A stretch of DNA of 64,000 nt from an uncultured Caryophanales bacterium (lineage in GTDB: Bacteria > Bacillota_I > Bacilli_A > RFN20 > CAG-826), in assembly GCA_946409515.1 (NCBI GenBank), contig CAMJWS010000003.1, positions 124,012 through 188,011 of the forward strand, written 5' to 3'. Below the pieces are notes generated by a model, which was given only the letters and a program-made list of their open reading frames with translations, did no database searches and was not told where the DNA came from. Below are positions 16,841-26,900 of the stretch, piece by piece. Both the position numbers and the translations under genes were made by a program. How positions within the stretch are numbered: the first letter of the stretch is position 1; the number at the start of each line of letters is the position of its first letter.

Positions 16841-19800
16841 CTAGTGACCATCGCCAGCTTTTTTAATTTCTGGGATGCCAACAGCAGCGTAGTCTTCGTC
16901 ATTCCAAACGTTGTTGGAGTGTGCACATGCAAAGAGGATGTTCTTAGCCGCTCTTCTAGCAAGAATAGCGCCATCATGTGGGCATTGTGTACGAACTCTA
17001 CTTGGTTTTAATTCTGTGCTTAATTTATCTGGCGTTAACCACATATCATTGCCAGCTCTTAAACCAATGTTTGTGGCCATATAGTTACTGCCTGCGTAGT
17101 CAGTAACGACGACACCATGGAAGCCCCATTCTTCTCTTAAAAGAGTTGTTAAAGCAGCTTTACTACCACCACACCACCATGAACCGATGCAGTTATAAGC
17201 GGACATGATACCAATACCGCCTAAATCAACATAGATTTCAAAGCCACGTGCATAGATTTCACGTAATGCTTGTTCGGTTGCCCAAACAAAGACACCAGAG
17301 CGATAGTTTTCTTGATCATTGCAGAAGAAGTGTTTGGCGTATGTATAAACACCATATTTAGCCATACCTTGTGCTGTATGACCCGCCATTAAACCAGAGA
17401 TTAATGGATCTTCTGAATAGTATTCAAAGTTACGGCCACCAAATGGTGAACGGTGAGTATTAATACCAGGAGCATACCAACCAGTCATACCACGAGCAGC
17501 GCCTTCACGGCCAATAGATTCGCCCATAACTCTTGCGACGTCTGTGGACCAGGAACAGCCAACGATAACTTCACTTGGGTGACCTGTACCAGAGTGGAAA
17601 GCCGCACTTGGACCATCATAGTCGAGGGTTTGAGTCTTTTCGATGCTGTCGACACTAGCGGTTTGGAAACCACCGTATTCGATAAGTTTATCCATATCAG
17701 CGTATGATAATTGACTTAATAAGTCTTCCCAACGTGGATCATCCCACGCGGCATCTTTAAGATCTCTAAGTGTTAAATCACCGGCCACTTCTTGTTCTTT
17801 TACTTCTTCATCAATTTGGTTGTCTTGGAAAGTGAATGAACCAGAACCAGTGGTGTTACTTGAACCACCTGGAAAATGTGCTTCATCTGGATGAGACGCC
17901 AATGGAATATCGGCTTTATTTTGCCATGTACCGGCAAAGTCATTACGAGATAAATATGTATTTGGTTCTGCACCGCCACCTAATTCAACATCTTCAAAAA
18001 TGTTTTCATATTCTTTACCTGTTTGATAGCTTGTTAAGAAATCGATATCTTCAGCAAGATTCATCGCCTTAACGTTTTCTCTACCAGCAACAGAGGTTTG
18101 TGCTAAATCCCAAACGTTTTCTCTAACGGAGAATTCATAGTCACCTTTTTCTAAAACATAGTGACCTTTTTCTTTGGACCATGAAGCGATATCTCTGAAA
18201 CTGAATTCTAATTTATAGTTCTTGGATTCACCTGGTTCAATGATATTTGTCTTTTGGAATGCTGTTAAAGAATACCATGATTTTTCAATACCCTCTGGGG
18301 TATATGGAGCATGTGTATAAAGCTGGATAACATCTTTACCTGCGACACTACCGGTATTCTTAACTTCAACAGTAACTTCGACTTTTTGTTTGTTTTTATC
18401 TACTTTGTATTCAACGATGGATTTGTCAAATGTCGTATACGATAAACCATGACCAAATGAATATTGGACTTCATCTTCGTAAGTATAGCCTTCATCTCTA
18501 TCGACCATGCCGCGTGTAACATAATAGCGATAGCCAACATAAATGCCTTCAACATAGTTAGTAAATCTTGCACCACTAGCTTCACCAGATGTGTATCTTA
18601 ATGTACTATCGTTGCCAAAGCATTGGTAAGATGGAGCACTCTTGACGCTATATGGCCAGGTATCCACTAAGTGACCAGATGGGTTCACTTTGCCAGAAAG
18701 GATTTCAGCAACAGCTCTTGTGCCTGTTAAACCTGGGTGGCCAATATATAATGCTGCGCTAATTTCATCGTCATCTAAGAATCTAGATTCGATAACTGTT
18801 GGAATATTTAATAAGATGATAACTTTACTAAAGTTATCTTTCAACATTTGAATCGCTGCTTCTTCAGCGGCATATAGCTTAAGTTCAGCATAATTCATAT
18901 CCGCACTTTCAGTGCCGTGTCTTGTAATAGCGAAGATTGCGGTGTCTGAGAACTCTTTGGCGTCTTCTAATGCGGTTTTACCGCCTAATTCGCTAAAAGC
19001 TGTTTCATAGGCAGAAACAGGTAATTCATAATCAATCGGATCTAATGTTGCACCATAACCTGTTGGAACGACTTCTGGATAACCGAATGTGTTAATACCA
19101 CAGAAAATCTTGTAATCACTGTGTGCAACGGAAACTTTCTTACCGTTATAGTAATTCTTAACTAAGTTAAAGAGGTTATCATTAATTTCAAAGCCTTCTT
19201 CAACAAGTGCTTCTTCTAATTTAACCGCTGTTCTTTCAAAACCATCGACACGTCCATCGGTTTGGAATGCACCAGAACCACCATTATTGAAGAATAAACC
19301 ATAAGCACATGAACCAAAAATGTTAATTTTCTTATTTGTTTCAAGGTTTAATGGTAAGGTTTTGTCTTTATTCTTAAGTAAGACTGTGCCTTCTTCTTGA
19401 ATGACAACAACGTTCTTTTCTGCTTCTTTAGCCGCTTGTCTTGATGTTTCAGTGTCAATAATTTTGACGTGACTACCACGAAGAGTGAACATTAAGTTAG
19501 CAAATGCAGCGGTTGGCAAGAACGATGTGACTGGCGCCATAATAAGCGCAGCAACACATACCACTGGAATTAACCAGCGTCTCATGTTATTCCATAAAAT
19601 AACATTTCTAACCGGTCTAGCAGCTGCTTTTGCCACTGCTTTCTTTTCTGCTTTAGGAGCATTCTTATAATTGTTAAATGCTTCTTGATCGCCTTCTTTA
19701 AATCTCATTTTACCGAAGACTAATTTGAGCAGCACAAAACTTCCGACCAAGCCTACTGCTGCCACTATGATGATGATTAAGCCGATCCACCAATACTCAA

Positions 19801-19873
19801 GGATATTACCCCAAGTATAGCCGGCTGTTACTTCCTTATCTAGCCATGACTCTAAGATAGGTAAATTAAACAT
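16841..19873 (-). CDS. Membrane-anchored GH3 beta-glycosidase with permuted domains
   Basis: 1010 aa. The N-terminus has two hydrophobic helices (about 25-52 and 95-118) joined by a basic, Ala/Lys-rich loop, then the GH3 domains in reverse order. The alpha/beta sandwich comes first (EEGTVLLKNKD about 157; NPSGHLVDTWPY), then the Fn3-like domain (FGHGLSYTTF), and the catalytic TIM barrel last (THRSPFGGRNFEYYSEDP; KHFFCNDQE; VVTDYAG with expected nucleophile D925). The general acid/base cannot be assigned by eye. GH3 enzymes with this permutation are known from rumen bacteria. It would hydrolyse short beta-glucosides or xylosides at the outer membrane face. The ATG has an AAGGAG site. A promoter and a 12-bp palindrome lie upstream (19952-19995). 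Confidence 0.9.
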   Translation of the reverse strand: MFNLPILESWLDKEVTAGYTWGNILEYWWIGLIIIIVAAVGLVGSFVLLKLVFGKMRFKEGDQEAFNNYKNAPKAEKKAVAKAAARPVRNVILWNNMRRWLIPVVCVAALIMAPVTSFLPTAAFANLMFTLRGSHVKIIDTETSRQAAKEAEKNVVVIQEEGTVLLKNKDKTLPLNLETNKKINIFGSCAYGLFFNNGGSGAFQTDGRVDGFERTAVKLEEALVEEGFEINDNLFNLVKNYYNGKKVSVAHSDYKIFCGINTFGYPEVVPTGYGATLDPIDYELPVSAYETAFSELGGKTALEDAKEFSDTAIFAITRHGTESADMNYAELKLYAAEEAAIQMLKDNFSKVIILLNIPTVIESRFLDDDEISAALYIGHPGLTGTRAVAEILSGKVNPSGHLVDTWPYSVKSAPSYQCFGNDSTLRYTSGEASGARFTNYVEGIYVGYRYYVTRGMVDRDEGYTYEDEVQYSFGHGLSYTTFDKSIVEYKVDKNKQKVEVTVEVKNTGSVAGKDVIQLYTHAPYTPEGIEKSWYSLTAFQKTNIIEPGESKNYKLEFSFRDIASWSKEKGHYVLEKGDYEFSVRENVWDLAQTSVAGRENVKAMNLAEDIDFLTSYQTGKEYENIFEDVELGGGAEPNTYLSRNDFAGTWQNKADIPLASHPDEAHFPGGSSNTTGSGSFTFQDNQIDEEVKEQEVAGDLTLRDLKDAAWDDPRWEDLLSQLSYADMDKLIEYGGFQTASVDSIEKTQTLDYDGPSAAFHSGTGHPSEVIVGCSWSTDVARVMGESIGREGAARGMTGWYAPGINTHRSPFGGRNFEYYSEDPLISGLMAGHTAQGMAKYGVYTYAKHFFCNDQENYRSGVFVWATEQALREIYARGFEIYVDLGGIGIMSAYNCIGSWWCGGSKAALTTLLREEWGFHGVVVTDYAGSNYMATNIGLRAGNDMWLTPDKLSTELKPSRVRTQCPHDGAILARRAAKNILFACAHSNNVWNDEDYAAVGIPEIKKAGDGH

Positions 19874-19951
19874 AGTAAAAACTCCTTTCTCTCATAACTA
19901 TGTAATTGTTAGTACACAAAAATTAGATTCCGACAATAATTTAGTGTGTAT

Positions 19952-19963
19952 AACGCATGCGTT
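19952..19963. promoter_or_regulatory. Operator candidate AACGCATGCGTT
   Basis: Perfect 12-bp palindrome located at the predicted transcription start of the permuted GH3 gene, a typical place for a repressor (LacI/GntR-like) to bind. Confidence 0.5.
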
Positions 19964-19966
19964 TAT

Positions 19967-19995
19967 ACTATAGCAAATGCGCACCCTCACTTCAA
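19967..19995 (-). promoter_or_regulatory. Promoter of the permuted GH3 gene
   Basis: Minus strand TTGAAG (-35), 17-nt spacer, TATAGT (-10). The palindrome at 19952-19963 begins 3 nt downstream of the -10 box. Confidence 0.6.
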
Positions 19996-20032
19996 ATGAC
20001 AAGTTAGTAAACTTTTGCTACAAAACATAAAC

Positions 20033-20056
20033 AAAAAAGCCTGCATTTATGCAGAC
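20033..20056 (-). terminator. Terminator of the small lipoprotein gene
   Basis: CTGCAT, TT, ATGCAG with outer pairs, followed by six T on the minus strand. Its arm resembles that of the htpG terminator at 20579-20601. Confidence 0.75.
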
Positions 20057-20084
20057 ATTTTTTGTAAAAAGACATTTTAAACTT

Positions 20085-20531
20085 TTAGTAACTATTATTA
20101 CTAGAATTAATAACTCTATTACTAAATGTGTAGGAATTAATGGTCATATAAATAGTGCGCGCTGAGTCCACTATTTCGCTACGCATTGATTCATCATATT
20201 TTATTGAAATTGTTCTTTCATCAAGAACTTTCTCAAAGACATAGTAGCCTAAATCATCGAGTTTGACAGTTTCTTCTCCAGTATCAGAAAGAGTGAACAT
20301 TTCTTTTAATTCTGGAAGTTTGGTTTCGTTTGTCCCAACCATGAAAGAAGAAAAGCAAAAGCATTTCTGTTTCTTTTTTAATAGGACTTCAAACTTATTC
20401 TCATCCTTTAAATGCGTCACGGTTACACCAAAGCCATTGTCATGACCAAAGGCATAGATTGGAGGAGGCAAGGTGGTTTTGCACGCTGAAATAGCAAATA
20501 AAGCGGGGACTAATAAAAGAATTTTTTTCAT
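20085..20531 (-). CDS. Small lipoprotein of unknown function
   Basis: 148 aa. MKKILLLVPALFAISAC is a clear lipoprotein signal peptide with lipidated C17 (lipobox ISAC). The mature part is about 130 residues, with predicted beta-strands (GVTVTHL, KFEVLLKKK, TISIKYDE) and a C-terminal Ser/Asn-rich tail. A KCFC pair lies near the middle. I recognise no domain. TATAAT and AAGGAAT precede the ATG on the minus strand, so it has its own promoter and ribosome binding site. It is separated by terminators from both GH3 (16841) and htpG, so it looks monocistronic. It would sit on the outer leaflet of the membrane. I infer no function. Confidence 0.75.
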   Translation of the reverse strand: MKKILLLVPALFAISACKTTLPPPIYAFGHDNGFGVTVTHLKDENKFEVLLKKKQKCFCFSSFMVGTNETKLPELKEMFTLSDTGEETVKLDDLGYYVFEKVLDERTISIKYDESMRSEIVDSARTIYMTINSYTFSNRVINSSNNSY

Positions 20532-20578
20532 GTCTATTCCTTGCTTTTATTATAAATTATGGCATAAAGGAATGAAAC

Positions 20579-20601
20579 AAAAAGCCTGCATTCCTGCAGA
20601 C
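20579..20601 (-). terminator. Terminator of htpG
   Basis: CTGCA, TTCC, TGCAG stem followed by TTTTTG on the minus strand. Confidence 0.65.
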
Positions 20602-20629
20602 TTGTTTGGTTTTAATATAACGAGGAATC

Positions 20630-22546
20630 TTATTTCATTGCGCGAATGAACAATTCATTAATTTTGTCCACAAAGGCTTTCTTATCAACGATTTCTCTAC
20701 CTTCAAGGAGCATAGCTTCTTCATACAACACACTAGCGTAGTTCTTCACTAATTCATCATCGTTTTGAACCTTAGTAAAGGCTTCGAATAATGGATGGTT
20801 TGGATTTAATTCCAAAATCTTTTCCACTTTAACTGTATCTTCAGCACCCGGTTGTTCATTGAGTGTCTTTTCCATTTCTAGAGATAAACCATCTTTCGTG
20901 GAGACACATACAGGAGCGTCTACGAGTTTAGAAGAAACAACAACATCGTTAACTTTACCCGCGAGAGCTTCTTTTAATGTATCAAAGAGTCTCTTATTAT
21001 CCGCGGTCACACTATCGATCTTTTCTTGTTCTTCTTTACTGACTTCATTCGCAGATTCATCACTAATGGATTTGAATTCGACTTTGTCGTAATCATGTAA
21101 CATCATGATAGCGAATTCATCAATCTTTTGATCAAGTAATAGCACGTCTACATTATTTTTACGATATTTCTCAAGTTGAGGTAATAACTTAATCGCATCT
21201 AAGTTTTCACCACTGACGAAGTAAATATACTTTTGATCTTTAGCCATCTTTTCTTTATAGTCCGCTAAAGAGATGTATTTATCTTCGTTATTGAGTGAGT
21301 GGAAGATTAAGGCATCTTGCAATAATTCTTTCTTCGCACCATAAGTGCTATAGATGCCATATTTAATAAGTTCACCAAAGCTCTTCCAGAAGGTGACATA
21401 TTTATCAAAGTCTGTCTTCTTAATATCTTTTAATTTATCGACAATCTTCTTTTCGACATTTTCACTAATCTTTTGCATGATTGGTGATTGTTGAAGCATT
21501 TCTCTAGAGATATTAAGTGAGAAGTCACCAGAATCCACTAAACCTTTAACAAATTTTAGGTAATCTGGGATTAATTCTTGGCATTTATCTTTGATAAAGA
21601 TGCCTTTGCTATATAACTGTAAGCCTCTTTCATAAGAATCACTATATAAGTTATATGGAATATGACTTGGGATGAATAACAAGGCATCATAAGTGATCTT
21701 GCCGTCTACTCTCACGAATAAAGAGGCTAATGGATTTTCATAATCACTAAATTTATTCTTATAGAATTCATTTAAGTCTTCATCTGTTACTTCGTTCTTG
21801 TTCTTCTTCCATAAAGGAATCATAGAGTTAAGTGTTTCTAAGACTTGCTTATCTTCGTATTTACCTTCAACAGGTTTACCATCTTTATCTAATACTTGTT
21901 CGCTCTTAGTGACCATCATCTTAATTGGGTAACGGATATAGTCACTATATTTCTTAACAAGGTTTTTAATCTTATATTGTTCAAGATAAGAATCATAATC
22001 TACTTCTTTAGAAGATTTCTTTAAGTAGATAGTGATTTCGGTACCTACTGTTTCTTTATCTTTTTCTTCAATTGTGTAACTTTCTTGACCATCACTGGTG
22101 AATAAATAACCTTGGCCATTATATGTCTTAGTTAAGACTTCAATTTTAGAAGCCACCATGAAGGCACTATAGAAGCCAACACCAAATTGACCAATAATAT
22201 TGAGATCTTGTTTTTCTTTAGCTTCTTTTAGTTTAGACGCAAAATCCTTAGAACCACTCTTAGCGATGGTGCCTAAGTTATTAATAAGATCTTCTTTGCT
22301 CATACCAATACCGTTATCAGAAATGGTAATGGTTCTTTTCTTTTTATCGACACTTAAGTTGATTTCAAATTCATTTAAAGGCATTTCACCTTTGCTAGAT
22401 AACGCTTGATAACGATATTTATCAATTGCATCACTGGCGTTACTGATTAATTCTCTTAAGAAGATTTCATTATTGCTATAGATAGAATTAATCATCAGAT
22501 TTAATAGTTCTTTTGATTCAGTTTGAAACTCTTTTGTTTCTTTCAT
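20630..22546 (-). CDS. htpG: Molecular chaperone HtpG (Hsp90)
   Basis: ATP-dependent cytoplasmic chaperone acting as a dimer, 638 aa, normal length. The N-terminal GHKL ATPase has the conserved ELISNASDAIDKYR (with the Glu that activates water), ISDNGIGM and GQFGVGFYSAFMV. The middle domain has NLYSDSYERGLQLYSKGIFI and LNISREMLQQ. The C-terminal dimerisation domain follows. AGGACAAC precedes the ATG. No CIRCE element is present, unlike the neighbouring hsp20. Instead a perfect 16-bp palindrome lies between the probable -10 region and the start codon (22562-22577), pointing to a different regulator. The gene has its own terminator. Confidence 0.97.
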   Translation of the reverse strand: MKETKEFQTESKELLNLMINSIYSNNEIFLRELISNASDAIDKYRYQALSSKGEMPLNEFEINLSVDKKKRTITISDNGIGMSKEDLINNLGTIAKSGSKDFASKLKEAKEKQDLNIIGQFGVGFYSAFMVASKIEVLTKTYNGQGYLFTSDGQESYTIEEKDKETVGTEITIYLKKSSKEVDYDSYLEQYKIKNLVKKYSDYIRYPIKMMVTKSEQVLDKDGKPVEGKYEDKQVLETLNSMIPLWKKNKNEVTDEDLNEFYKNKFSDYENPLASLFVRVDGKITYDALLFIPSHIPYNLYSDSYERGLQLYSKGIFIKDKCQELIPDYLKFVKGLVDSGDFSLNISREMLQQSPIMQKISENVEKKIVDKLKDIKKTDFDKYVTFWKSFGELIKYGIYSTYGAKKELLQDALIFHSLNNEDKYISLADYKEKMAKDQKYIYFVSGENLDAIKLLPQLEKYRKNNVDVLLLDQKIDEFAIMMLHDYDKVEFKSISDESANEVSKEEQEKIDSVTADNKRLFDTLKEALAGKVNDVVVSSKLVDAPVCVSTKDGLSLEMEKTLNEQPGAEDTVKVEKILELNPNHPLFEAFTKVQNDDELVKNYASVLYEEAMLLEGREIVDKKAFVDKINELFIRAMK

Positions 22547-22561
22547 AATGTTGTCCTATCT

Positions 22562-22577
22562 TTGTCATTAATGACAA
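22562..22577. promoter_or_regulatory. Palindromic operator candidate at the htpG promoter
   Basis: TTGTCATTAATGACAA is a perfect 16-bp palindrome lying directly downstream of a TATAAA-like -10 sequence and ending about 15 nt before the htpG ATG. It differs from the CIRCE element. Confidence 0.5.
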
Positions 22578-22618
22578 TTTATATTCACTAGTAGTTTACC
22601 ACTATTAAGGTATTTCTT

Positions 22619-22650
22619 CAAAAAAAGCCGTGGTCCCATAAACCACGGCT
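22619..22650 (-). terminator. Terminator of hsp20
   Basis: AGCCGTGGT and ACCACGGCT form a 9-bp stem followed by seven T on the minus strand. Confidence 0.9.
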
Positions 22651-22698
22651 TGAAAAGCTAGTTAAGCTTTTGCGAAAGGAGTACTATTGGGAAACCTT

Positions 22699-23100
22699 TT
22701 ATGCGATTTGCACGAGGTGTTCTTTTTCAATTTCTTTTTCGCTGCGTTTCTTGATGTCGACTGTTAAGACACCATTCTCTAATTTAGCGGAGATATCTTG
22801 AAGTTTGACTGTGTCACCAACATAGTATGAACGGGAGAATTCACCATAGCTTCTTTCTCTATAGATGTAATCTTCGTCATTTTCATCTTCCTTATTTAAG
22901 GTAGCAGTGACTTTAAGATAGCCGTTTTCAAGAGTGATTCTTGTGTCCTCTTTCTTCACTTCAGGAAGTTCGATGAACATTTGATAGTCACTTTTGTTTT
23001 CTTTGATGTCGGTCTTCATCATATGTGATGTGGAGCAGTTATTCGCCCTGAGGAAAAATCTGTCGAAAAATGGATCATAGTTAGTAATATAATTTCTCAT
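22699..23100 (-). CDS. Hsp20/alpha-crystallin small heat-shock protein
   Basis: Holdase that binds unfolding proteins and forms large oligomers in the cytoplasm. At 133 aa it is a typical short bacterial Hsp20. The alpha-crystallin domain spans about residues 35-125: YQMFIELPEVKKED, ITLENGYLKVTATL, the RSYGEFSRSYYVGD segment, and LENGVLTVDIKKR, the conserved end of the domain. A short C-terminal tail follows. The ribosome binding site is AAGGAGG. Two CIRCE operators (23127-23153 and 23174-23200) bracket a consensus promoter, so the HrcA repressor should control it tightly. HrcA itself is not in the window. Confidence 0.93.
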   Translation of the reverse strand: MRNYITNYDPFFDRFFLRANNCSTSHMMKTDIKENKSDYQMFIELPEVKKEDTRITLENGYLKVTATLNKEDENDEDYIYRERSYGEFSRSYYVGDTVKLQDISAKLENGVLTVDIKKRSEKEIEKEHLVQIA

Positions 23101-23126
23101 AAATTCAACCTCCTTATATTACATAT

Positions 23127-23153
23127 TTAGCACTCGTCATCTTTGACTGCTAA
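23127..23153. promoter_or_regulatory. CIRCE element 1 (HrcA operator) of hsp20
   Basis: TTAGCACTC, 9-nt spacer, GACTGCTAA. The consensus is TTAGCACTC-N9-GAGTGCTAA, so only one base differs. It covers the expected transcription start. Confidence 0.9.
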
Positions 23154-23160
23154 CACCTAC

Positions 23161-23188
23161 ATTATAACCAAAATTAGCACTCTGTCAA
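23161..23188 (-). promoter_or_regulatory. Consensus promoter of hsp20
   Basis: Minus strand TTGACA (-35), 16-nt spacer, TATAAT (-10). Both hexamers are perfect. The -35 lies inside CIRCE 2 and the -10 between the two CIRCE elements. Confidence 0.9.
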
Positions 23189-23200
23189 TAGGACTGCTAA
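23174..23200. promoter_or_regulatory. CIRCE element 2 (HrcA operator) of hsp20
   Basis: TTAGCACTC, 9-nt spacer, GACTGCTAA. It has the same arms and the same single mismatch as CIRCE 1, placed 47 bp upstream and overlapping the -35 box. Confidence 0.9.
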
Positions 23201-23221
23201 AAATATTTTAAACTTTTTTAT

Positions 23222-23241
23222 TTAAATAACTAGTTATTTAA
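23222..23241. terminator. Palindrome at the end of the rluA-family gene
   Basis: A perfect 20-bp AT-rich palindrome centred on AACTAGTT overlaps the stop codon of the minus-strand gene. The T-run lies on the plus-strand side, so as a minus-strand terminator it is weak. Confidence 0.35.
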
Positions 23242-23925
23242 TTTTTTTAATAATTCTTGCATTTCAGGGCATAGTTCAGCAATAAATTCCTTATTTGAAA
23301 GGTAATTAAATGGGCCTTTTATGTCCCTAAATATGAGTTTATAGGAGTGTAAAAACTGATTTTCGAAGCCAAATTCCTTCTTAAAATAGTTATTAACTTT
23401 ATAGTCACCATACTTGATATCACCCACCACGTGATGACGGATATATGACATGTGTGTGCGTATTTGATGTGTGCGGCCAGTTACTAATTGAACATCTAAT
23501 AATGTATATTCGTTATATCTTTCTTTAACAAAATATTTAGTAACTGCGGTCTTCGCACCACTTTTAAGAGGAGCCACAACCATTTTCTTACGTTCATAGC
23601 TTTTTCTAAGAGGGGCGTCCACGACACCATCTTCAGTAACGTTACCTGCGACTAAAGTTAAATAATGTTTCTCCACGATTGAATGATCGTTAATGATATT
23701 AGCGAGTTCAGTCGCACTCTTATTGTCTTTCGCGAACACGATTAAACCAGATGTATCTTTATCTAATCTATTAATAAGCATGGCTTGCTTACCAAGATAA
23801 TTAGAAAGCATAACATCTAAAGAAGGATTATCTTTATTACCATCAAACTGTGATAAAAGACCGCGTGGTTTATTAATAATCACTAGATACTTATCTTCAT
23901 AGACAATTAATTCTTTAATGTTCAT
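23230..23925 (-). CDS. RluA-family pseudouridine synthase without S4 domain
   Basis: RNA pseudouridine synthase of 231 aa. It begins directly with the catalytic domain (YEDKYLVIINKPRGLLS) and carries the active-site motif NRLDKDTSGLIVFAK, where the Asp after Lys is catalytic. RTHQIRTHMSYIRHHVVGD is the conserved C-terminal RNA-contact segment. It lacks the N-terminal S4 domain of the paralogue at 1-642. The start overlaps the addA stop codon in an ATGA arrangement, so it is the last gene of addB-addA-rluA and its translation is coupled to AddA. Target RNA unknown. Confidence 0.9.
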   Translation of the reverse strand: MNIKELIVYEDKYLVIINKPRGLLSQFDGNKDNPSLDVMLSNYLGKQAMLINRLDKDTSGLIVFAKDNKSATELANIINDHSIVEKHYLTLVAGNVTEDGVVDAPLRKSYERKKMVVAPLKSGAKTAVTKYFVKERYNEYTLLDVQLVTGRTHQIRTHMSYIRHHVVGDIKYGDYKVNNYFKKEFGFENQFLHSYKLIFRDIKGPFNYLSNKEFIAELCPEMQELLKKLNN

Positions 23926-26900
23926 TCTGGTTGAACCTCTTTAATACGGTTTTCACTTAGCGATAATAAATACAGGTGCATGTGTTCCTTATTAATATTA
24001 AATAATAACTCTACGTTACGTTGGTATATTCTTAACTGTCTTTCATAAGCTTCGTCATCAATAGAACGGGACTTATAGTCAACGATATAGCATTCGTCAT
24101 CTTTGAAATATAGTAAGTCAATGAAACCAGTTGTTTGTAATGTTTCATCGAAATAACCATATTCTTTATAGATCTTCGCGTTACCTAAATCATTAAAGAC
24201 TGGATTACTTAAAACATTATCAATGAGTTTCTTGTCTTTTTCATTTTTAATGAAAGAAGTATCTTTACTCACAAAGTCCACGAGTTCCATAAGTCTATGG
24301 AGATAAACACCACGAGTTAAGACTTGATCTGGGATTGCATCTTCCACTGCTTCATCATAGTGGCGTTGTTTGCTCGCTCTTTCTTTAATGATGGTTGGGA
24401 AAGTAATAATAGAATCATCCACCGGTAATTGGTCAATCTTACTAATCACTTCTTCAGCGTATCCCTCTTCATCAACTTCTTCTTCATATTCATCTTCACC
24501 TTCAAAGATTAATGTTGTGTCACGATAATCCTTGTTCTCATATGATTCAAAGATGAAACGTTTTTGACAGTCAAAGCCCCTAACAAAAACAGGTAATAAG
24601 ATATCAAATAGGCCATACGGTATCTCTTCTTCTGTTAATTTTGCCATAGCTGCCGCTTGTGTTTTGCTATAGAAGTAAGCGCAGTTTCCAGTAATAACTG
24701 CATTAACAAAATCATTAATGGTCATATTTAAATCAACTGTCCCATTAGCGTCTTCGTTAATGGTATCTTCGAGTTCTTCAATGGACTTGAATTCTTTCTT
24801 ATAACGGTAATAACCATAGAATGTCGCGTCCATCATAGGATCACGAGTCATACCTTTAAATCTTAGATAGAACTCTCTAAAGAGAGGTTTAAGCAAAACA
24901 TAGATTTGTTGCTCTAATATCTTGGTTAGTTTATCGGTGTAATACTTATTAAATAATTTACTATATAAATCAGCGTCCATGCCTTCCGCGGACATAAGAT
25001 TAATATTTTTAATTATTTCAACAGTCTTTAAGTATTGCTGATATAGGACTGGATCAACTTGTTTTTCTTTAATCTTTCTAGCGATATACCCTTCATCAAT
25101 TCTTTGATAATGCGGTAAGTAAGAAAGCATGCCATGGAGTGTTTCTTTCTTTTTGTTATCACCACTTGGTTTATCCCCAACGATATAGACAATATTTTCC
25201 GCACGGGTCAAAGCGACATAGAATAAGCGGACATGTTCATCTCTTTCTGGATCTTTATCACTATTTTTAAGAAGCATGGATGGTAAAGTATCCACGACAA
25301 CATCTTTGATGTTACCGTCTTCATCAACGTCTTCAGTGTCGTAATTATAATAAGGAAGAATGATGCCGTATTTTTCATCAAAGATATAATCTGGCTTTTC
25401 CGCGTTATTGCCTTGAGTTAATTGATTAAAGCTCACTGGTAGGTACACTATTTTCCCTTCTAATCCTTTAGAAGCGTGAATAGTCATCATATCAACGGCG
25501 TTATCCACTTTAATTGTAGTGTCACCACTTAAATCTAATGAATAGTCATTAATATCTTTTAAGAATCTGACGAAATCCTCTAAGGTATCGCCCATCTTTT
25601 CTTGTGAGGCTAGAATCGCGCCTAACGATTCAATCTTACTGACGTTATCATCAACATCGCCCACCAGGCAGAGCTTATCCACGATACCAAAAAAATTAAT
25701 CATATTGATGAAGAATTCATAAGCACTGACGTCCTTATTATTTTCAATAAACTGATGCACATCTTTCATAATTGGGTCTTCATCAATCTTCGCTTCATCA
25801 TGTTCCTTTAGGATGTCATAGATTGTTTGGTCGTCATATTGATAAATATAACTACGAGCGACAGAGGCAAATAGGAATGCCTTATCACTATCTTCCATAG
25901 GATGTATTTCATTAACAATTAATTCCACGAGAGATTGTAATAACAAAATAGCATTAATCTCTCTGAGATTAGTCTTAAATTTATTGTTTAAAGGCACGCC
26001 CAGTCGTTTAAAGACATCTTGGTACATTTCAAATCCAGTGCCTTTTCTCATAATAACGACAAAGTCACCATAAGTGGCGTCCACTAGTTCACCACCATCT
26101 TTGGTGCGTTTATAAATCTTAAAATGATTTTTAACTTTATTTTTAATATCAGAGGCGATAGCCTCAGCTTCCCATTCTTTAGGATCCTCCGCAGAGTCAT
26201 CATCTTCTCCAGACACTGAAACAATACGAGATACACCAAAGTTATCATATGGGAGTTTAGAATATGGGCCATGTCCTTCATCATATTCTAATCCCTCATT
26301 AGCGAAGGCATAATCAATACCACCATGACTTAATGTCATATAGAACTTAAAGATATGGTTAATCTCATTAAGTAGTTTTTTACCTGAACGATAGTTCTTA
26401 TGCATTAAAATGACTTGATTATCTTCACCACCACTATATGTCTTTTGTCTATTAGTAAATAGTTCTACTTTAGAATTTCTAAAAGCATAGATAGCTTGTT
26501 TAGCGTCACCAACACAAAATAGATGCGCACTTGTTCCATCTTCTTTTGGCAATAATAAACTATCAATAATAGCTTCTTGGAAATCATTAGTGTCTTGATA
26601 TTCATCCACCATGATGAACTTAAATTGTTTACGAATCTTAACTGCTTGGTCTCTGTATTTTGGATTAGTTAAAAGAGAGACCGCCATTAAGAGGATATCG
26701 TTAAACTCAAAGGAATTAGTGATGCGCTTATAGTCATCTAATTTCTTATTAAGCTTTTTGACGATTTCTAAAAGAAGAGAGATGTCATCTTTAAAGTATT
26801 TAAGTTTATTGATTTCTACGTCAACATCTTCAATACACATCACGATGTCTAACTTCTTAGATAAGCCTTTAAAGACATCAAAGACCGCTTTATCTTTTTC

